Shown: positions 23,755-31,414 of the stretch, one piece after another | Layout: every line of letters begins with the position of its first letter | How positions within the stretch are numbered: the stretch's first letter is position 1 | Assembly (NCBI GenBank): GCA_964410105.1 | Contig: CAYPFY010000003.1 | Span: forward strand, 62,001 to 126,000 | Direction of reading: 5' to 3' | Length of the DNA stretch: 64,000 bases | Source of the DNA: CAYPFY01 sp964410105 | GTDB lineage: Bacteria; Bacteroidota; Ignavibacteria; UBA10030; SZUA-254 | Translations under genes and position numbers: made by a program | The notes under the pieces: generated by a model | The model's database searches: none | What the model was told of the DNA's origin: nothing | Seen by the model: only the letters and a program-made list of their open reading frames with translations

Positions 23755-25731
23755 ATGAACCGCCAATCTATGCGCCGCGTGAAGCTTGCCATTCGCTCTC
23801 TCAGGAATCAGGGGGAGGGAGTTTTTATCGCCGTGGGAATCATCGCCCTCGTGACAGGGATTCTGGTTGATGTCTTTCTGCTCCGCGTCGTGTGCCTGGC
23901 CATTTTGGCCTCGGCGGGGTTCCTGGCCTTCGCCTCCATACGGGCCAAGCAGCTCAATATCAGGCCGGCGGCCTCCGATACCCCCTACCCCCCACAACCG
24001 GGAAATGAGATGATGAAAAAACTGGTCTTCGACGATTACCAGATGCATTCCAAGGATGACCACCCGGCGGAAGATCTCGCCTTGCCGGCGGAACCCGCCC
24101 CGGCCGGTCTGACAGGGGAGATCCCTGAACCCCGCCCGGTCGCCTCGTGGCCTCATCACAAACCCGAGATTCCCGAACCTCTCCCTGAATTCACCGTCTC
24201 CGACTTCTTCGACGTCGATTCCGATATTTACCGCGGAGATCCGGAGCCGCGGACTGAGTTCGATTTTCTTCTCGGGAAAGTTCTCCGTGTCATAAAGGAA
24301 GTTCTCTTCGCCCATACGGTCGCCTTTTTCTGGGCGAACCAGGAAAAACGCCAGATGGTCCTGGAAGCGAGGGCGACGGAAAGCCCCCTCTTCTTCACCA
24401 CCCGCCGGTTCCCCATGGGAGACGATCTTGTGAGCAGCGTCGCCCTGAAGGGAAAACCTGAATTCATCACCGAGGTGAACCCGGTGTCGGAAACCGAAAT
24501 GCTTCCCTACTACATGAAGCCCGCCTCCGTGAAGTCGTTCATCGGCGTCCCGGTCTATTTTTCCAAAAAAGCCGACGATCCGATGGGGAAACATCCCGTG
24601 GCAGTGATTGCCGTCGATAGCAAGGCCGCCGACGATTTCGGACCGGAAACTCTCAGGCTTCTCGGGCAATTCACAAAGCTCATCTCGGCGCTGATAAAAA
24701 GTTATAACGACAAGTACGATCTGCTTCTCGACTCCGAACTCCTGAGCTCGATCCGGAGGCTCCAGGACCGCGTCCGCAACGATTTTTCACTCACGACGAT
24801 CGTCCAGTCGCTCGGCGAGGAGACCTCGAAGATGATCAACTGGGATTTCCTCTCCATCGTCCTCTACGACGAGGGGAAGCACGCCTGGATAACCCAGAAA
24901 GTCACGAACCGGAGCCAGGAGGGACACGTCTCCGCCGGACAGGTCGTCGATTTCCCGGGAAGCCTCGTGGGCCAGGCTATCAGGACGAACTCGCACTGTC
25001 TGGTCGATGACCTCGAAACGATGCCGACAGCCGTCCGTCACCACCACGGCGAAAAACCGGGAGTGAAAGGCTCCTTTCTCTCCGTCCCGATCAGCTCCCT
25101 CAACAAGTGCTACGGCGCCGTCACGCTCGAGAGCCGTGAAAAGTTCAATTTCTCCCGCCGCGACGTGGAAATGCTCTACCGGCTCGCCGAAAACACCGCT
25201 GCCGCCCTGGAGATTTTTTACATGCAGGAGGTCATCAAGGAGTACGTCATCATCGACGACCAGACGGGGCTCTTCGCAAAGAAATTCTTCCTCCAGCGGC
25301 TCGAGGAGGAACTCGTCCGGGCCGATGATTCCGGAACGGAGCTCGCGATGATCCTGATCACCATCGACAAGGCGGCCGACATCGTGCAGCGCTTCGGCAA
25401 CGACGGGTTTGAACGCGTTATGCTGACCCTCGCCAAGGCGATCCGTTCGAGCGTCCGTCCCTATGATCTCGTCGCCCGCTACGAAGGCTCGAAATTCGCC
25501 GCGCTGCTCGTGAATACGGCCGCCAATGACGCCTATGTGTGGGCGGAAAAGATCCGGCGGAACCTCGCAGGCCTCGTGATCAATATCGACGGGAAAACAT
25601 TTTCGATCACGATCAGCCTGGGCGTGTGCGGCGCCCTCGAAGGGATGCGCGGCCAGGAGTTTTTGGGCAACGCCTCCACGGTGCTCACCAAGGCGTGCGA
25701 AGCGGGCGGAAATCTCGTCCGCGTCTATTGA
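23755..25731 (+). CDS. Membrane protein with tandem GAF domains and a degenerate GGDEF domain
   Basis: 658 residues from ATG 23755. Two hydrophobic segments lie at about 20-60, then a Pro-rich linker, GAF 1 (about 170-310), GAF 2 (about 335-490) and a GGDEF-fold domain (about 495-655) beginning IIDDQTGLFAKKFFLQRLEE. The signature reads RYEGSKFAALL (E577-F581) where active diguanylate cyclases have RYGGDEFAVLL, so the two acidic signature residues are Ser and Lys. Synthesis of c-di-GMP is therefore unlikely; a binding, dimerisation or regulatory role is more probable. No inhibitory RxxD site is obvious. It is divergent from the response regulator and upstream of the zinc and EutN genes. Confidence 0.9.
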   Translation: MNRQSMRRVKLAIRSLRNQGEGVFIAVGIIALVTGILVDVFLLRVVCLAILASAGFLAFASIRAKQLNIRPAASDTPYPPQPGNEMMKKLVFDDYQMHSKDDHPAEDLALPAEPAPAGLTGEIPEPRPVASWPHHKPEIPEPLPEFTVSDFFDVDSDIYRGDPEPRTEFDFLLGKVLRVIKEVLFAHTVAFFWANQEKRQMVLEARATESPLFFTTRRFPMGDDLVSSVALKGKPEFITEVNPVSETEMLPYYMKPASVKSFIGVPVYFSKKADDPMGKHPVAVIAVDSKAADDFGPETLRLLGQFTKLISALIKSYNDKYDLLLDSELLSSIRRLQDRVRNDFSLTTIVQSLGEETSKMINWDFLSIVLYDEGKHAWITQKVTNRSQEGHVSAGQVVDFPGSLVGQAIRTNSHCLVDDLETMPTAVRHHHGEKPGVKGSFLSVPISSLNKCYGAVTLESREKFNFSRRDVEMLYRLAENTAAALEIFYMQEVIKEYVIIDDQTGLFAKKFFLQRLEEELVRADDSGTELAMILITIDKAADIVQRFGNDGFERVMLTLAKAIRSSVRPYDLVARYEGSKFAALLVNTAANDAYVWAEKIRRNLAGLVINIDGKTFSITISLGVCGALEGMRGQEFLGNASTVLTKACEAGGNLVRVY

Positions 25732-25755
25732 TCTTATTAACGAGAAGGAATAACT

Positions 25756-25950
25756 ATGGCTAAACAACAATCATTCGCAGATAAAGCCGCCAAGGCAGCC
25801 TCCCAGCCGGGGAAGAAATGCCCCCGGTGCGGAACCATCAAACAGCCGGTTCTCTACGTCCGCTCCGAACCCTCCCGCAAAGGAAGCGTCAGGTTCAGCC
25901 ACCAGCGGGTGCAGGTGTGCAAGTGTAACGAGAAGGAAATCTACGCCTAA
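25756..25950 (+). CDS. Small zinc-ribbon-like protein of unknown function
   Basis: 64 residues with a clear ribosome site (GAGAAGGAAT) before ATG 25756. It is basic and has CPRCG near residue 22 and CKC near 55, a plausible four-ligand zinc site (C-x2-C ... C-x-C). I do not recognise a named family. It lies 24 bases after the GAF gene, so they may be co-transcribed, and about 350 bases before two microcompartment vertex genes. Confidence 0.75.
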   Translation: MAKQQSFADKAAKAASQPGKKCPRCGTIKQPVLYVRSEPSRKGSVRFSHQRVQVCKCNEKEIYA

Positions 25951-26305
25951 AGCGCCCCGCGCCGATGGAGCCAAACCGTCCGTCCGGGAACAGGTGATCT
26001 CATTTCCCCGGGCGGAAGGCCTTCTGGCGAGAAACACTTCCCCGAGGACGCGCGGGCGTCAAATGATCGGTCGCCACCGGTGAACCTCCCCAGGCGGGTC
26101 ATCCACACTGATGTGTTCATCGACTCTCTCCTTCACGAGAGCCCGGGAGTTCGCGTGCTCCGGCCGGCGATGCAACGATCATTTTGCTCTGCCGCCGTGC
26201 TGAACGCCACCGGGCGGCCACAGGGTTCCCGGGGCGATCAGGTGCGGCCCGGGTTTCCCAGGGCAACTTCACAAAAAAATAACCGTACAGTTCTAAGGGA
26301 CCAAG
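25951..26305. other. 355-base non-coding gap before the EutN pair
   Basis: I see no credible gene, tRNA or known RNA. There is a small hairpin, CTCTC-CTTCA-CGAGAG (around 26123-26140), and a short A-run before the first EutN gene. The start of SRP RNA was considered because of GTGAACCTCCCCAGG, but the conserved GGAAGGNAGCA loop is missing. It may hold the promoter of the eutN genes. Confidence 0.4.
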
Positions 26306-26572
26306 ATGTTTCTGGGTAAAGTGGTGGGCACCGTCTGGGCGACGAGAAAGGACGAGGAGCTTGTCGGGATGAAGTTCCAGATCGTGAAACATATCTCGAC
26401 CGACTACAGCCTCAAGGACACTTTCGTCGTCGCGGTCGATACGGTGCAGGCCGGCGTCGGCGATGTCGTCCTGGTCTGCAGCGGGAGTTCCGCCCGCCAG
26501 ACGGCCGCGACCAAGAATAAGCCGGTCGACGCCGTCATCATGGCAGTGGTCGACAAACTCGACATCGACTGA
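26306..26572 (+). CDS. EutN/CcmL-family microcompartment vertex protein 1
   Basis: 88 residues. The start MFLGKVVGTVWATRKDEELV and the later VVAVDTVQAGVGDVVLVCSG...KPVDAVIMAVVDKLDI are diagnostic of the BMC-P (EutN/CcmL) fold, whose pentamers cap the vertices of bacterial microcompartments. It is full length for the family. Its stop overlaps the next gene's start by one base (TGATG). No hexameric shell gene (BMC-H or BMC-T) is in this window, so the rest of the shell must be elsewhere if one is made. Confidence 0.95.
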   Translation: MFLGKVVGTVWATRKDEELVGMKFQIVKHISTDYSLKDTFVVAVDTVQAGVGDVVLVCSGSSARQTAATKNKPVDAVIMAVVDKLDID

Positions 26573-26871
26573 TGTTCTTCGCAAAAGTCGTCGGAACCGT
26601 CTGGGCCACCCGCAAGGACGACAACCTTGCGGGCTTCAAACTCCAGTTCATACAGCCCCTGGATTCGTCGCGCAATCCCACGGGCGATCCCATCGTCGCC
26701 GTCGATACGGTCGGCGCAGGGCCTGGAGAAACGGTCCTCTATATCACGGCGAGGGAAGCGACTATTCCCCTGCCGGTGGAGATGGCCCCTGTCGACGCCA
26801 GCATCGTCGGCATCGTCGACAGGATCGATGTCACGCGCCCGGCCTCCGGCGGAATCGGTCGGGCCCGATAA
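26572..26871 (+). CDS. EutN/CcmL-family microcompartment vertex protein 2
   Basis: 99 residues, a tandem paralogue of the preceding gene: MFFAKVVGTVWATRKDDNLA, then DPIVAVDTVGAGPGETVLYI and PVDASIVGIVDRIDV. It differs from copy 1 in a longer loop (DSSRNPTGD) and a short Gly/Arg tail, so the two probably occupy distinct vertices or form mixed pentamers. It lies 41 bases before the primary sigma factor gene, an unusual neighbour for a shell protein. Confidence 0.95.
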   Translation: MFFAKVVGTVWATRKDDNLAGFKLQFIQPLDSSRNPTGDPIVAVDTVGAGPGETVLYITAREATIPLPVEMAPVDASIVGIVDRIDVTRPASGGIGRAR

Positions 26872-26912
26872 CGTGTTGAGCGCGTAAAGTCCCGGTTTTC
26901 TGAGGATTCTTC

Positions 26913-27770
26913 ATGGCCAAAGTCAATAAACAATACACGAACCGCGAAAGCCAGTCTCTGGACAAGTACCTCCAGGAGATCGGGAGGGTGGAGCTCCTCG
27001 ATCCGGAAGAGGAGATCGACCTCGCGCGGCGCATCAAGAAGGGGGACCAGAAGGCCCTGGAGAAGCTGACGAAGGCGAACCTCCGGTTCGTCGTCAGCGT
27101 CGCGAAACAGTATCAGAACCAGGGGCTCTCTCTCGGCGACCTCATCAACGAGGGGAACCTGGGGCTGATCAAGGCGGCAAAACGGTTTGATGAGACCCGC
27201 GGCTTCAAGTTTATCTCCTACGCCGTCTGGTGGATACGGCAGTCGATACTCCAGGCCCTCGCCGAACAGTCCCGCATCGTGCGGCTGCCGCTCAACAGGG
27301 TCGGCGCGCTCAATAAGATCGGCAAAGCCTTCAGCACTCTCGAACAGGAATTTGAACGGGAACCGAGCGCGAGCGAACTGGCAGAAGAGCTCGATATGTC
27401 TCTTTTTGAGGTCGCCGACACCCTGAAAATATCGGGTCGGCACCTCTCCATGGACGCCCCCTTCGCCCAGGGGGAGGATAACCGGCTTCTCGATGTCATC
27501 CAGGACGAACGGACGCCCCTCCCGGACCATTCCCTCATCAAAGAGTCCCTGAGCAAAGAGGTCGAACGGGCGCTCGGCACTCTCACCGAACGCGAGGCCG
27601 AGGTCATCCGTCTGTATTTCGGATTGGGTCGCGAACATTCCCTCACGCTCGAGGAGATCGGGGAAAAATTTCAGCTCACCCGCGAACGGGTTCGCCAAAT
27701 CAAGGAAAAAGCCATCCGGCGCCTCCGCCATGCCTCCCGGAGCAAACAGCTCCGGGCCTACCTCGGCTGA
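26913..27770 (+). CDS. rpoD: Primary sigma-70 factor, short Bacteroidota type
   Basis: 285 residues. All regions of a housekeeping sigma except 1.1 are present: region 1.2 (SLDKYLQEIGRVELLDPEEE), 2.1-2.4 (LTKANLRFVVSVAKQYQNQG, GNLGLIKAAKRFD, FISYAVWWIRQSI), region 3, and 4.1-4.2 (LTEREAEVIRLYFGLG, LTRERVRQIKEKAIRRLR). Lack of region 1.1 and the non-conserved insert is the hallmark of Bacteroidota/Chlorobi primary sigma factors. It probably recognises the TTGnnn-17-TATATT promoters seen throughout the window. It is followed 6 bases later by the NlpC lipoprotein. Confidence 0.96.
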   Translation: MAKVNKQYTNRESQSLDKYLQEIGRVELLDPEEEIDLARRIKKGDQKALEKLTKANLRFVVSVAKQYQNQGLSLGDLINEGNLGLIKAAKRFDETRGFKFISYAVWWIRQSILQALAEQSRIVRLPLNRVGALNKIGKAFSTLEQEFEREPSASELAEELDMSLFEVADTLKISGRHLSMDAPFAQGEDNRLLDVIQDERTPLPDHSLIKESLSKEVERALGTLTEREAEVIRLYFGLGREHSLTLEEIGEKFQLTRERVRQIKEKAIRRLRHASRSKQLRAYLG

Positions 27771-27776
27771 AAAAGA

Positions 27777-28292
27777 GTGCCAGGGACCCCGCTGCGCGCA
27801 TCTCTCCCCGTGGGGTTTTTTCTGGCCGGCATTGCACTCGTCGGCTGCTCTTCCGCCCCCCGGCGCTATGAGTCGGCCAGGGAGCCTGCAGTTGTGCGCT
27901 CGAACGAGGAGAGCCCCCTGATCGATCGCCACGCCGTCCTCTCCCGCATCATGTCCCTCATGCGCGTTCCTTATCTGTTTGAAGGAACAGATTCCACCGG
28001 ATACGATTGCTCCGGGTTCACGTCGTCGATCTACGGTGAGGAGCTGCACAAAGAAATACCCCATTCAGCCCTCGCTCAGTATTCGCTCGGCTCGCCCGTG
28101 GAGTATGATGAGCTTCACTTCGCCGATCTCCTATTTTTCGCCCTCGAGGGAGAATCGGCATCCCACGTGGGCATCTATGTGGGGGACGGACTCTTCGCCC
28201 ACGCAAGCCTCTCGCTGGGCGTGACGATTTCGATACTCGATTCGAAATACTATCGGTCCCGTTTCCTCGGCGCACGCCGCATACTTCGCTGA
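27777..28292 (+). CDS. NlpC/P60 cell-wall peptidase, lipoprotein
   Basis: 171 residues from GTG 27777, which begins just after the sigma stop and gives a proper lipoprotein signal with lipobox LVGC (C24). The C40 peptidase triad is C78 (GYDCSGF), H130 (SHVGIYVG) and H142 (AHASLSLGV). Such enzymes cut gamma-glutamyl-diamino acid bonds in peptidoglycan stem peptides. It is slightly shorter than many NlpC proteins but has the whole domain. Confidence 0.93.
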   Translation: MPGTPLRASLPVGFFLAGIALVGCSSAPRRYESAREPAVVRSNEESPLIDRHAVLSRIMSLMRVPYLFEGTDSTGYDCSGFTSSIYGEELHKEIPHSALAQYSLGSPVEYDELHFADLLFFALEGESASHVGIYVGDGLFAHASLSLGVTISILDSKYYRSRFLGARRILR

Positions 28293-28296
28293 TCTC

Positions 28297-28325
28297 TTGT
28301 TTTTTCCTCGGCCGATCGGTATATT
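28297..28325 (+). promoter_or_regulatory. Predicted promoter of def-fmt (leaderless)
   Basis: TTGTTT, 17-base spacer, TATATT, then five bases to ATG 28331. The predicted start coincides with the start codon, so def is probably translated from a leaderless message. Confidence 0.55.
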
Positions 28326-28330
28326 GAGCC

Positions 28331-28888
28331 ATGGCCGTCCTCCCCATCTATACTTATGGCGCCCCCATCCTCCGGAAGAAGGCTCGTTCCGTCAAACAGG
28401 TGAGCGACGAGGTTGTCACCCTGATCATGGACATGTTTGAAACCATGCGAAAAGCAAGCGGCATCGGCCTCGCCGCCACTCAGGTCGGATCGCTCGATCG
28501 GGTTGCCGTCATCGACGTTTCCGAAATGGAAGAATTCAAGGGCGTAAAGCCGATCACCCTGATCAACCCCGAGGTCATCTCATCGGTCGGAGCTTTGACG
28601 ATGGAAGAAGGCTGCCTGAGCATCCCGGAGGTGCGCGACGACGTCGAACGCGCCGAGACGATCACACTTTCATATAAAGATTCCTCGCTGCAGAGCTGCG
28701 AGCTCGAGGCAAGCGGTCTTCTCGCCCGAGTCATCCTCCACGAGATCGACCACCTCGACGGTATTCTGTTCGTCGACCGGATAGCCCCCGCCCGGCGCAA
28801 GGAGCATGCCGAGGAGCTTAAAAAGATTCAGAAGGGGGATATGGTCGTCAACTATCCCGTCGTTACCGCCGTCGACATCGCCGCCTGA
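28331..28888 (+). CDS. def: Peptide deformylase
   Basis: 185 residues. It removes the formyl group from nascent N-terminal methionine. The three family motifs are present: GIGLAATQVG, EEGCLSIPE (Cys metal ligand) and HEIDHLDG (two His ligands and the catalytic Glu). The second-motif Cys and HExxH identify an active Fe/Zn enzyme. It is followed by fmt, the classical def-fmt pair that removes and adds the formyl group. Confidence 0.97.
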   Translation: MAVLPIYTYGAPILRKKARSVKQVSDEVVTLIMDMFETMRKASGIGLAATQVGSLDRVAVIDVSEMEEFKGVKPITLINPEVISSVGALTMEEGCLSIPEVRDDVERAETITLSYKDSSLQSCELEASGLLARVILHEIDHLDGILFVDRIAPARRKEHAEELKKIQKGDMVVNYPVVTAVDIAA

Positions 28889-28914
28889 CGTCGGAGGCTC
28901 CGCCCTCGCCCAGC

Positions 28915-29838
28915 ATGCGCCTCCTCTTCATGGGTTCTCCCGAGTTTGCAATCCCCAGCCTCGCTCTCCTCGTCCAGCATTACGATATCGCTGCCGTCGT
29001 GACCACCCCCGATTCTCCCGCCGGCAGGGGTCAAAAGCCGTCATCCCCACCGGTAAAGGCTTTTGCCGTGAAACATGGCGTGAAGGTTCTTCAGCCGGTC
29101 AGCCTGAAGGAGTCCTCATTCCTCGGAGAATTGCAGGAAATCTCTGCCGATCTCATGGTGGTCGTTGCCTTCCGGATTCTGCCGAGAGAAGTCTTCATTC
29201 TCCCGCGGTTCGGCGCCTTCAACCTCCACGCATCCCTCCTCCCAAAATACCGGGGGGCTGCTCCCATCAACTGGGCGATCATCAAGGGTGAAAAGGAGAC
29301 CGGGGTGACTACATTTTTCCTTCAGGAGACTGTGGATACGGGCAATATCATCCTGCAAGCCCGCCTGCCCATCGGTCCCGATGAGACGGCCGGGGAACTC
29401 TATGAACGCCTGGCCGCGCTCGGCTCGGAGATCGTCCTGCATACCGTTCGCCTGATCGAACAGGGGAAGGCATCCCCCAGGACCCAGGATCACACTCTCT
29501 CGTCCCCGGCCCCGAAGATTTTTACGGAGGACTGCCGGATAGATTGGAACAGGCCCGCCCGGCAGGTTCATGATTTTGTCCGGGGCCTCTCCCCGCGCCC
29601 CGGTGCCTGGTCTCATCTCGGGGATGCGCTGCTGAAGGTCCTGCGGACACGCGTCGCCCCCCCATCCCCCTCGATGTCGCCAGGCGCGATGTACACCGTA
29701 GGGCGCACGCTCATGGTCGCGACCGCCGGAGGCGGAGCCGTCGAACTTCTGGAGCTCCAGCTGGAAGGGAAGAAGAAGCTGAGCGGGGAAGAATTTCTGC
29801 GGGGGAAGCCGGTCCAACCGGGCACAATTCTCCGATGA
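28915..29838 (+). CDS. fmt: Methionyl-tRNA formyltransferase
   Basis: 307 residues. It transfers formyl from 10-formyltetrahydrofolate to Met-tRNA(fMet). Landmarks are the start MRLLFMGSPEFAIPSLALL, the loop DSPAGRGQK, the catalytic block NLHASLLPKYRGAAPINWAI, TGVTTFFLQETVDTG and the C-terminal OB domain with RGLSPRPGAW. Length is normal. It begins 26 bases after def. Confidence 0.97.
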   Translation: MRLLFMGSPEFAIPSLALLVQHYDIAAVVTTPDSPAGRGQKPSSPPVKAFAVKHGVKVLQPVSLKESSFLGELQEISADLMVVVAFRILPREVFILPRFGAFNLHASLLPKYRGAAPINWAIIKGEKETGVTTFFLQETVDTGNIILQARLPIGPDETAGELYERLAALGSEIVLHTVRLIEQGKASPRTQDHTLSSPAPKIFTEDCRIDWNRPARQVHDFVRGLSPRPGAWSHLGDALLKVLRTRVAPPSPSMSPGAMYTVGRTLMVATAGGGAVELLELQLEGKKKLSGEEFLRGKPVQPGTILR

Positions 29839-29841
29839 CGT

Positions 29842-30417
29842 ATGCCCGTCCGTGAATCAGTGAAAATCGTCGCCCTCGCAGTCCTGCTCGCGCTGGTCTA
29901 CAATGCGTTTTCCCCGAAAGGGATTCCGCTCATCAGGGTAGCTCCCATTAAGGTGGCAACCTCGGATTCAGTTCTTTTCGGCCCGGAATCCGATTCGTCC
30001 CGCGAAAGAGTCAGGGTCATCGCACCCCTCCATGACAGCGCGCTCGCCCGGCTGAAGGCCGAGCGGGAAATCTCCCGAGAACAGGGTTACAAAATAATCT
30101 CCCTGGGCCAATTACAAAAACTCCTCGATAAGCGAAGCGGCCTCCTGATCGACGCCCGGAACGAAGACGAGTTCGCCAAGGGCCATATTAAGGGAGCGCG
30201 GAATATTCCCGGCCTCGATGCCCAGAAACATTTTGAAGAATTGATTCCCATACCCCGCGATACGCTGATTCTCATCTATTGCACAAACCCCGAATGCCCT
30301 CTCGGCAGGATGCTCGCGGAGTTCGTCGGTGCGATGGAATTCCACAAAATATTTCTCTACGACGACGGCTGGGATGGCTGGGAAAAGGCAGGGTTGCCCG
30401 CGGATACGTCACGATGA
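29842..30417 (+). CDS. Membrane-anchored rhodanese-domain protein
   Basis: 191 residues. An N-terminal hydrophobic helix (VKIVALAVLLALVYNAF) anchors or exports the protein, then a rhodanese domain follows (about 83-190): LLIDARNEDEFAKGHIKGAR with active-site loop C147 in LIYCTNPECPLG. Likely a periplasmic sulfur or redox carrier. It overlaps the next gene by four bases. That gene encodes a MauE/DoxX-type protein with a CGCFG motif, so the two may form one thiol-redox pathway (inference). Confidence 0.9.
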   Translation: MPVRESVKIVALAVLLALVYNAFSPKGIPLIRVAPIKVATSDSVLFGPESDSSRERVRVIAPLHDSALARLKAEREISREQGYKIISLGQLQKLLDKRSGLLIDARNEDEFAKGHIKGARNIPGLDAQKHFEELIPIPRDTLILIYCTNPECPLGRMLAEFVGAMEFHKIFLYDDGWDGWEKAGLPADTSR

Positions 30418-30866
30418 AAGCAGTTCTGTCCCATAGCTCCCTTCTCCTTGTGTCCCGCATGGCGCTCGGCACGATGTTTATCGTCGCGAGCATCGATAAA
30501 ATAGGATCGCCCGATGCATTTTCGGAGAATGTCGCGGCCTACGGGCTGATTCCCTATTCGCTCGTGAATCTGTTTTCTCTCATCGTACCCTGGCTGGAGC
30601 TTCTCTGCGGAGCGTTTCTCCTCGGAGGCTTCCTGATCAGGCCGAGCTCCGGGCTTTTGACGGTGCTGCTTGGCATGTTCATCGTGGCCATGATCAGCGC
30701 CCTCGCCCGGGAGTTGAAGATCGACTGCGGGTGCTTCGGGAAGGAGCATGCGAGCCCCGTGAGCTGGCTCCGGGTCCTGGAGGATATCGGATTGTTGCTC
30801 CTGGCGCTCCACAGCTACGCGTTCTCCTCAGCCCCGACCCCCGCGACCGAAAAACCCTCCGGCTGA
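30414..30866 (+). CDS. MauE/DoxX-family membrane protein with CGCFG motif
   Basis: 150 residues from ATG 30414, whose ATGA overlaps the rhodanese stop. Four hydrophobic segments are visible (about 10-26, 45-67, 70-95, 118-135). It has the family's N-terminal SRMALGTMFIVASIDKIGSP and the cysteine pair CGCFG near residue 102, as in MauE-like DoxX proteins linked to disulfide chemistry. Its exact partner is unknown; the adjacent rhodanese is the best candidate. Confidence 0.88.
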   Translation: MKAVLSHSSLLLVSRMALGTMFIVASIDKIGSPDAFSENVAAYGLIPYSLVNLFSLIVPWLELLCGAFLLGGFLIRPSSGLLTVLLGMFIVAMISALARELKIDCGCFGKEHASPVSWLRVLEDIGLLLLALHSYAFSSAPTPATEKPSG

Positions 30867-30871
30867 ATCCG

Positions 30872-30900
30872 TTGCTTTCGGGAGGAAAAAGGTTTATATT
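30872..30900 (+). promoter_or_regulatory. Predicted promoter upstream of the membrane protein/parAB genes
   Basis: TTGCTT, 17-base spacer, TATATT; start near 30907, 28 bases before TTG 30935. Confidence 0.5.
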
Positions 30901-30934
30901 GAGGGCGATATTCCCAAAATTCTTCAGGGATTCC

Positions 30935-31414
30935 TTGGAATTTGTTCTCTGGATCTGCCGCGCCATGCATGCCGTCAGCACCGTCGTATGGTTGGGGGGA
31001 CTCATCTTTCAGGGGGCTGTGATGATGCCTGTCGTTGAAGAGGAGAATGCCTACGTGCAGGCCGCCGCAAAGAAAATCATCAAGCGGTTTGTGGGGTTCG
31101 TCTGGATGAGCGTCTGGACCATGCTCGCCACCGGCGTCATCATGATGCTTCTCAATCCGCATTTCATCTGGTTCCGGTATGATAACTACTGGTCGAAACT
31201 CCTCGCACTGAAAGAGTTGATTTTCATCCTCATGGCCTTTTATGCCTTCGGCTACGCGAGGATGCTCCAGTATCTCTCCGGGCCCTCATCGAATGGCGGG
31301 TTCGACGAGGGGGCGGAACTCTACCGGAAACGCATCGATCAGTTCAGAAAAATCAGTATATTGCTCGGGATCACCGCCCTGCTTATATCGGCCGCCATGA
31401 GATCATATGTCTAA
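30935..31414 (+). CDS. CopD-like integral membrane protein
   Basis: About 159 residues if read from TTG 30935, directly after the predicted promoter; ATG 30965 is the alternative. Four membrane spans are visible. The first contains RAMHAVSTVVWLGGLIFQG, where a His and Trp in the helix recall CopD-type and DUF2269-like proteins. Function unknown; heme or copper handling has been suggested for relatives. It overlaps parA by 8 bases. Confidence 0.75.
   Translation: MEFVLWICRAMHAVSTVVWLGGLIFQGAVMMPVVEEENAYVQAAAKKIIKRFVGFVWMSVWTMLATGVIMMLLNPHFIWFRYDNYWSKLLALKELIFILMAFYAFGYARMLQYLSGPSSNGGFDEGAELYRKRIDQFRKISILLGITALLISAAMRSYV

Noticed and set aside
26085..26130. SRP RNA-like GTGAACCTCCCCAGG
   Set aside because: The essential GGAAGGNAGCA tetraloop region does not follow, and the flanks do not pair.
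26739..28064. 441-residue minus-strand open frame
   Set aside because: It is antisense to the sigma factor and NlpC genes and has no recognisable domain.
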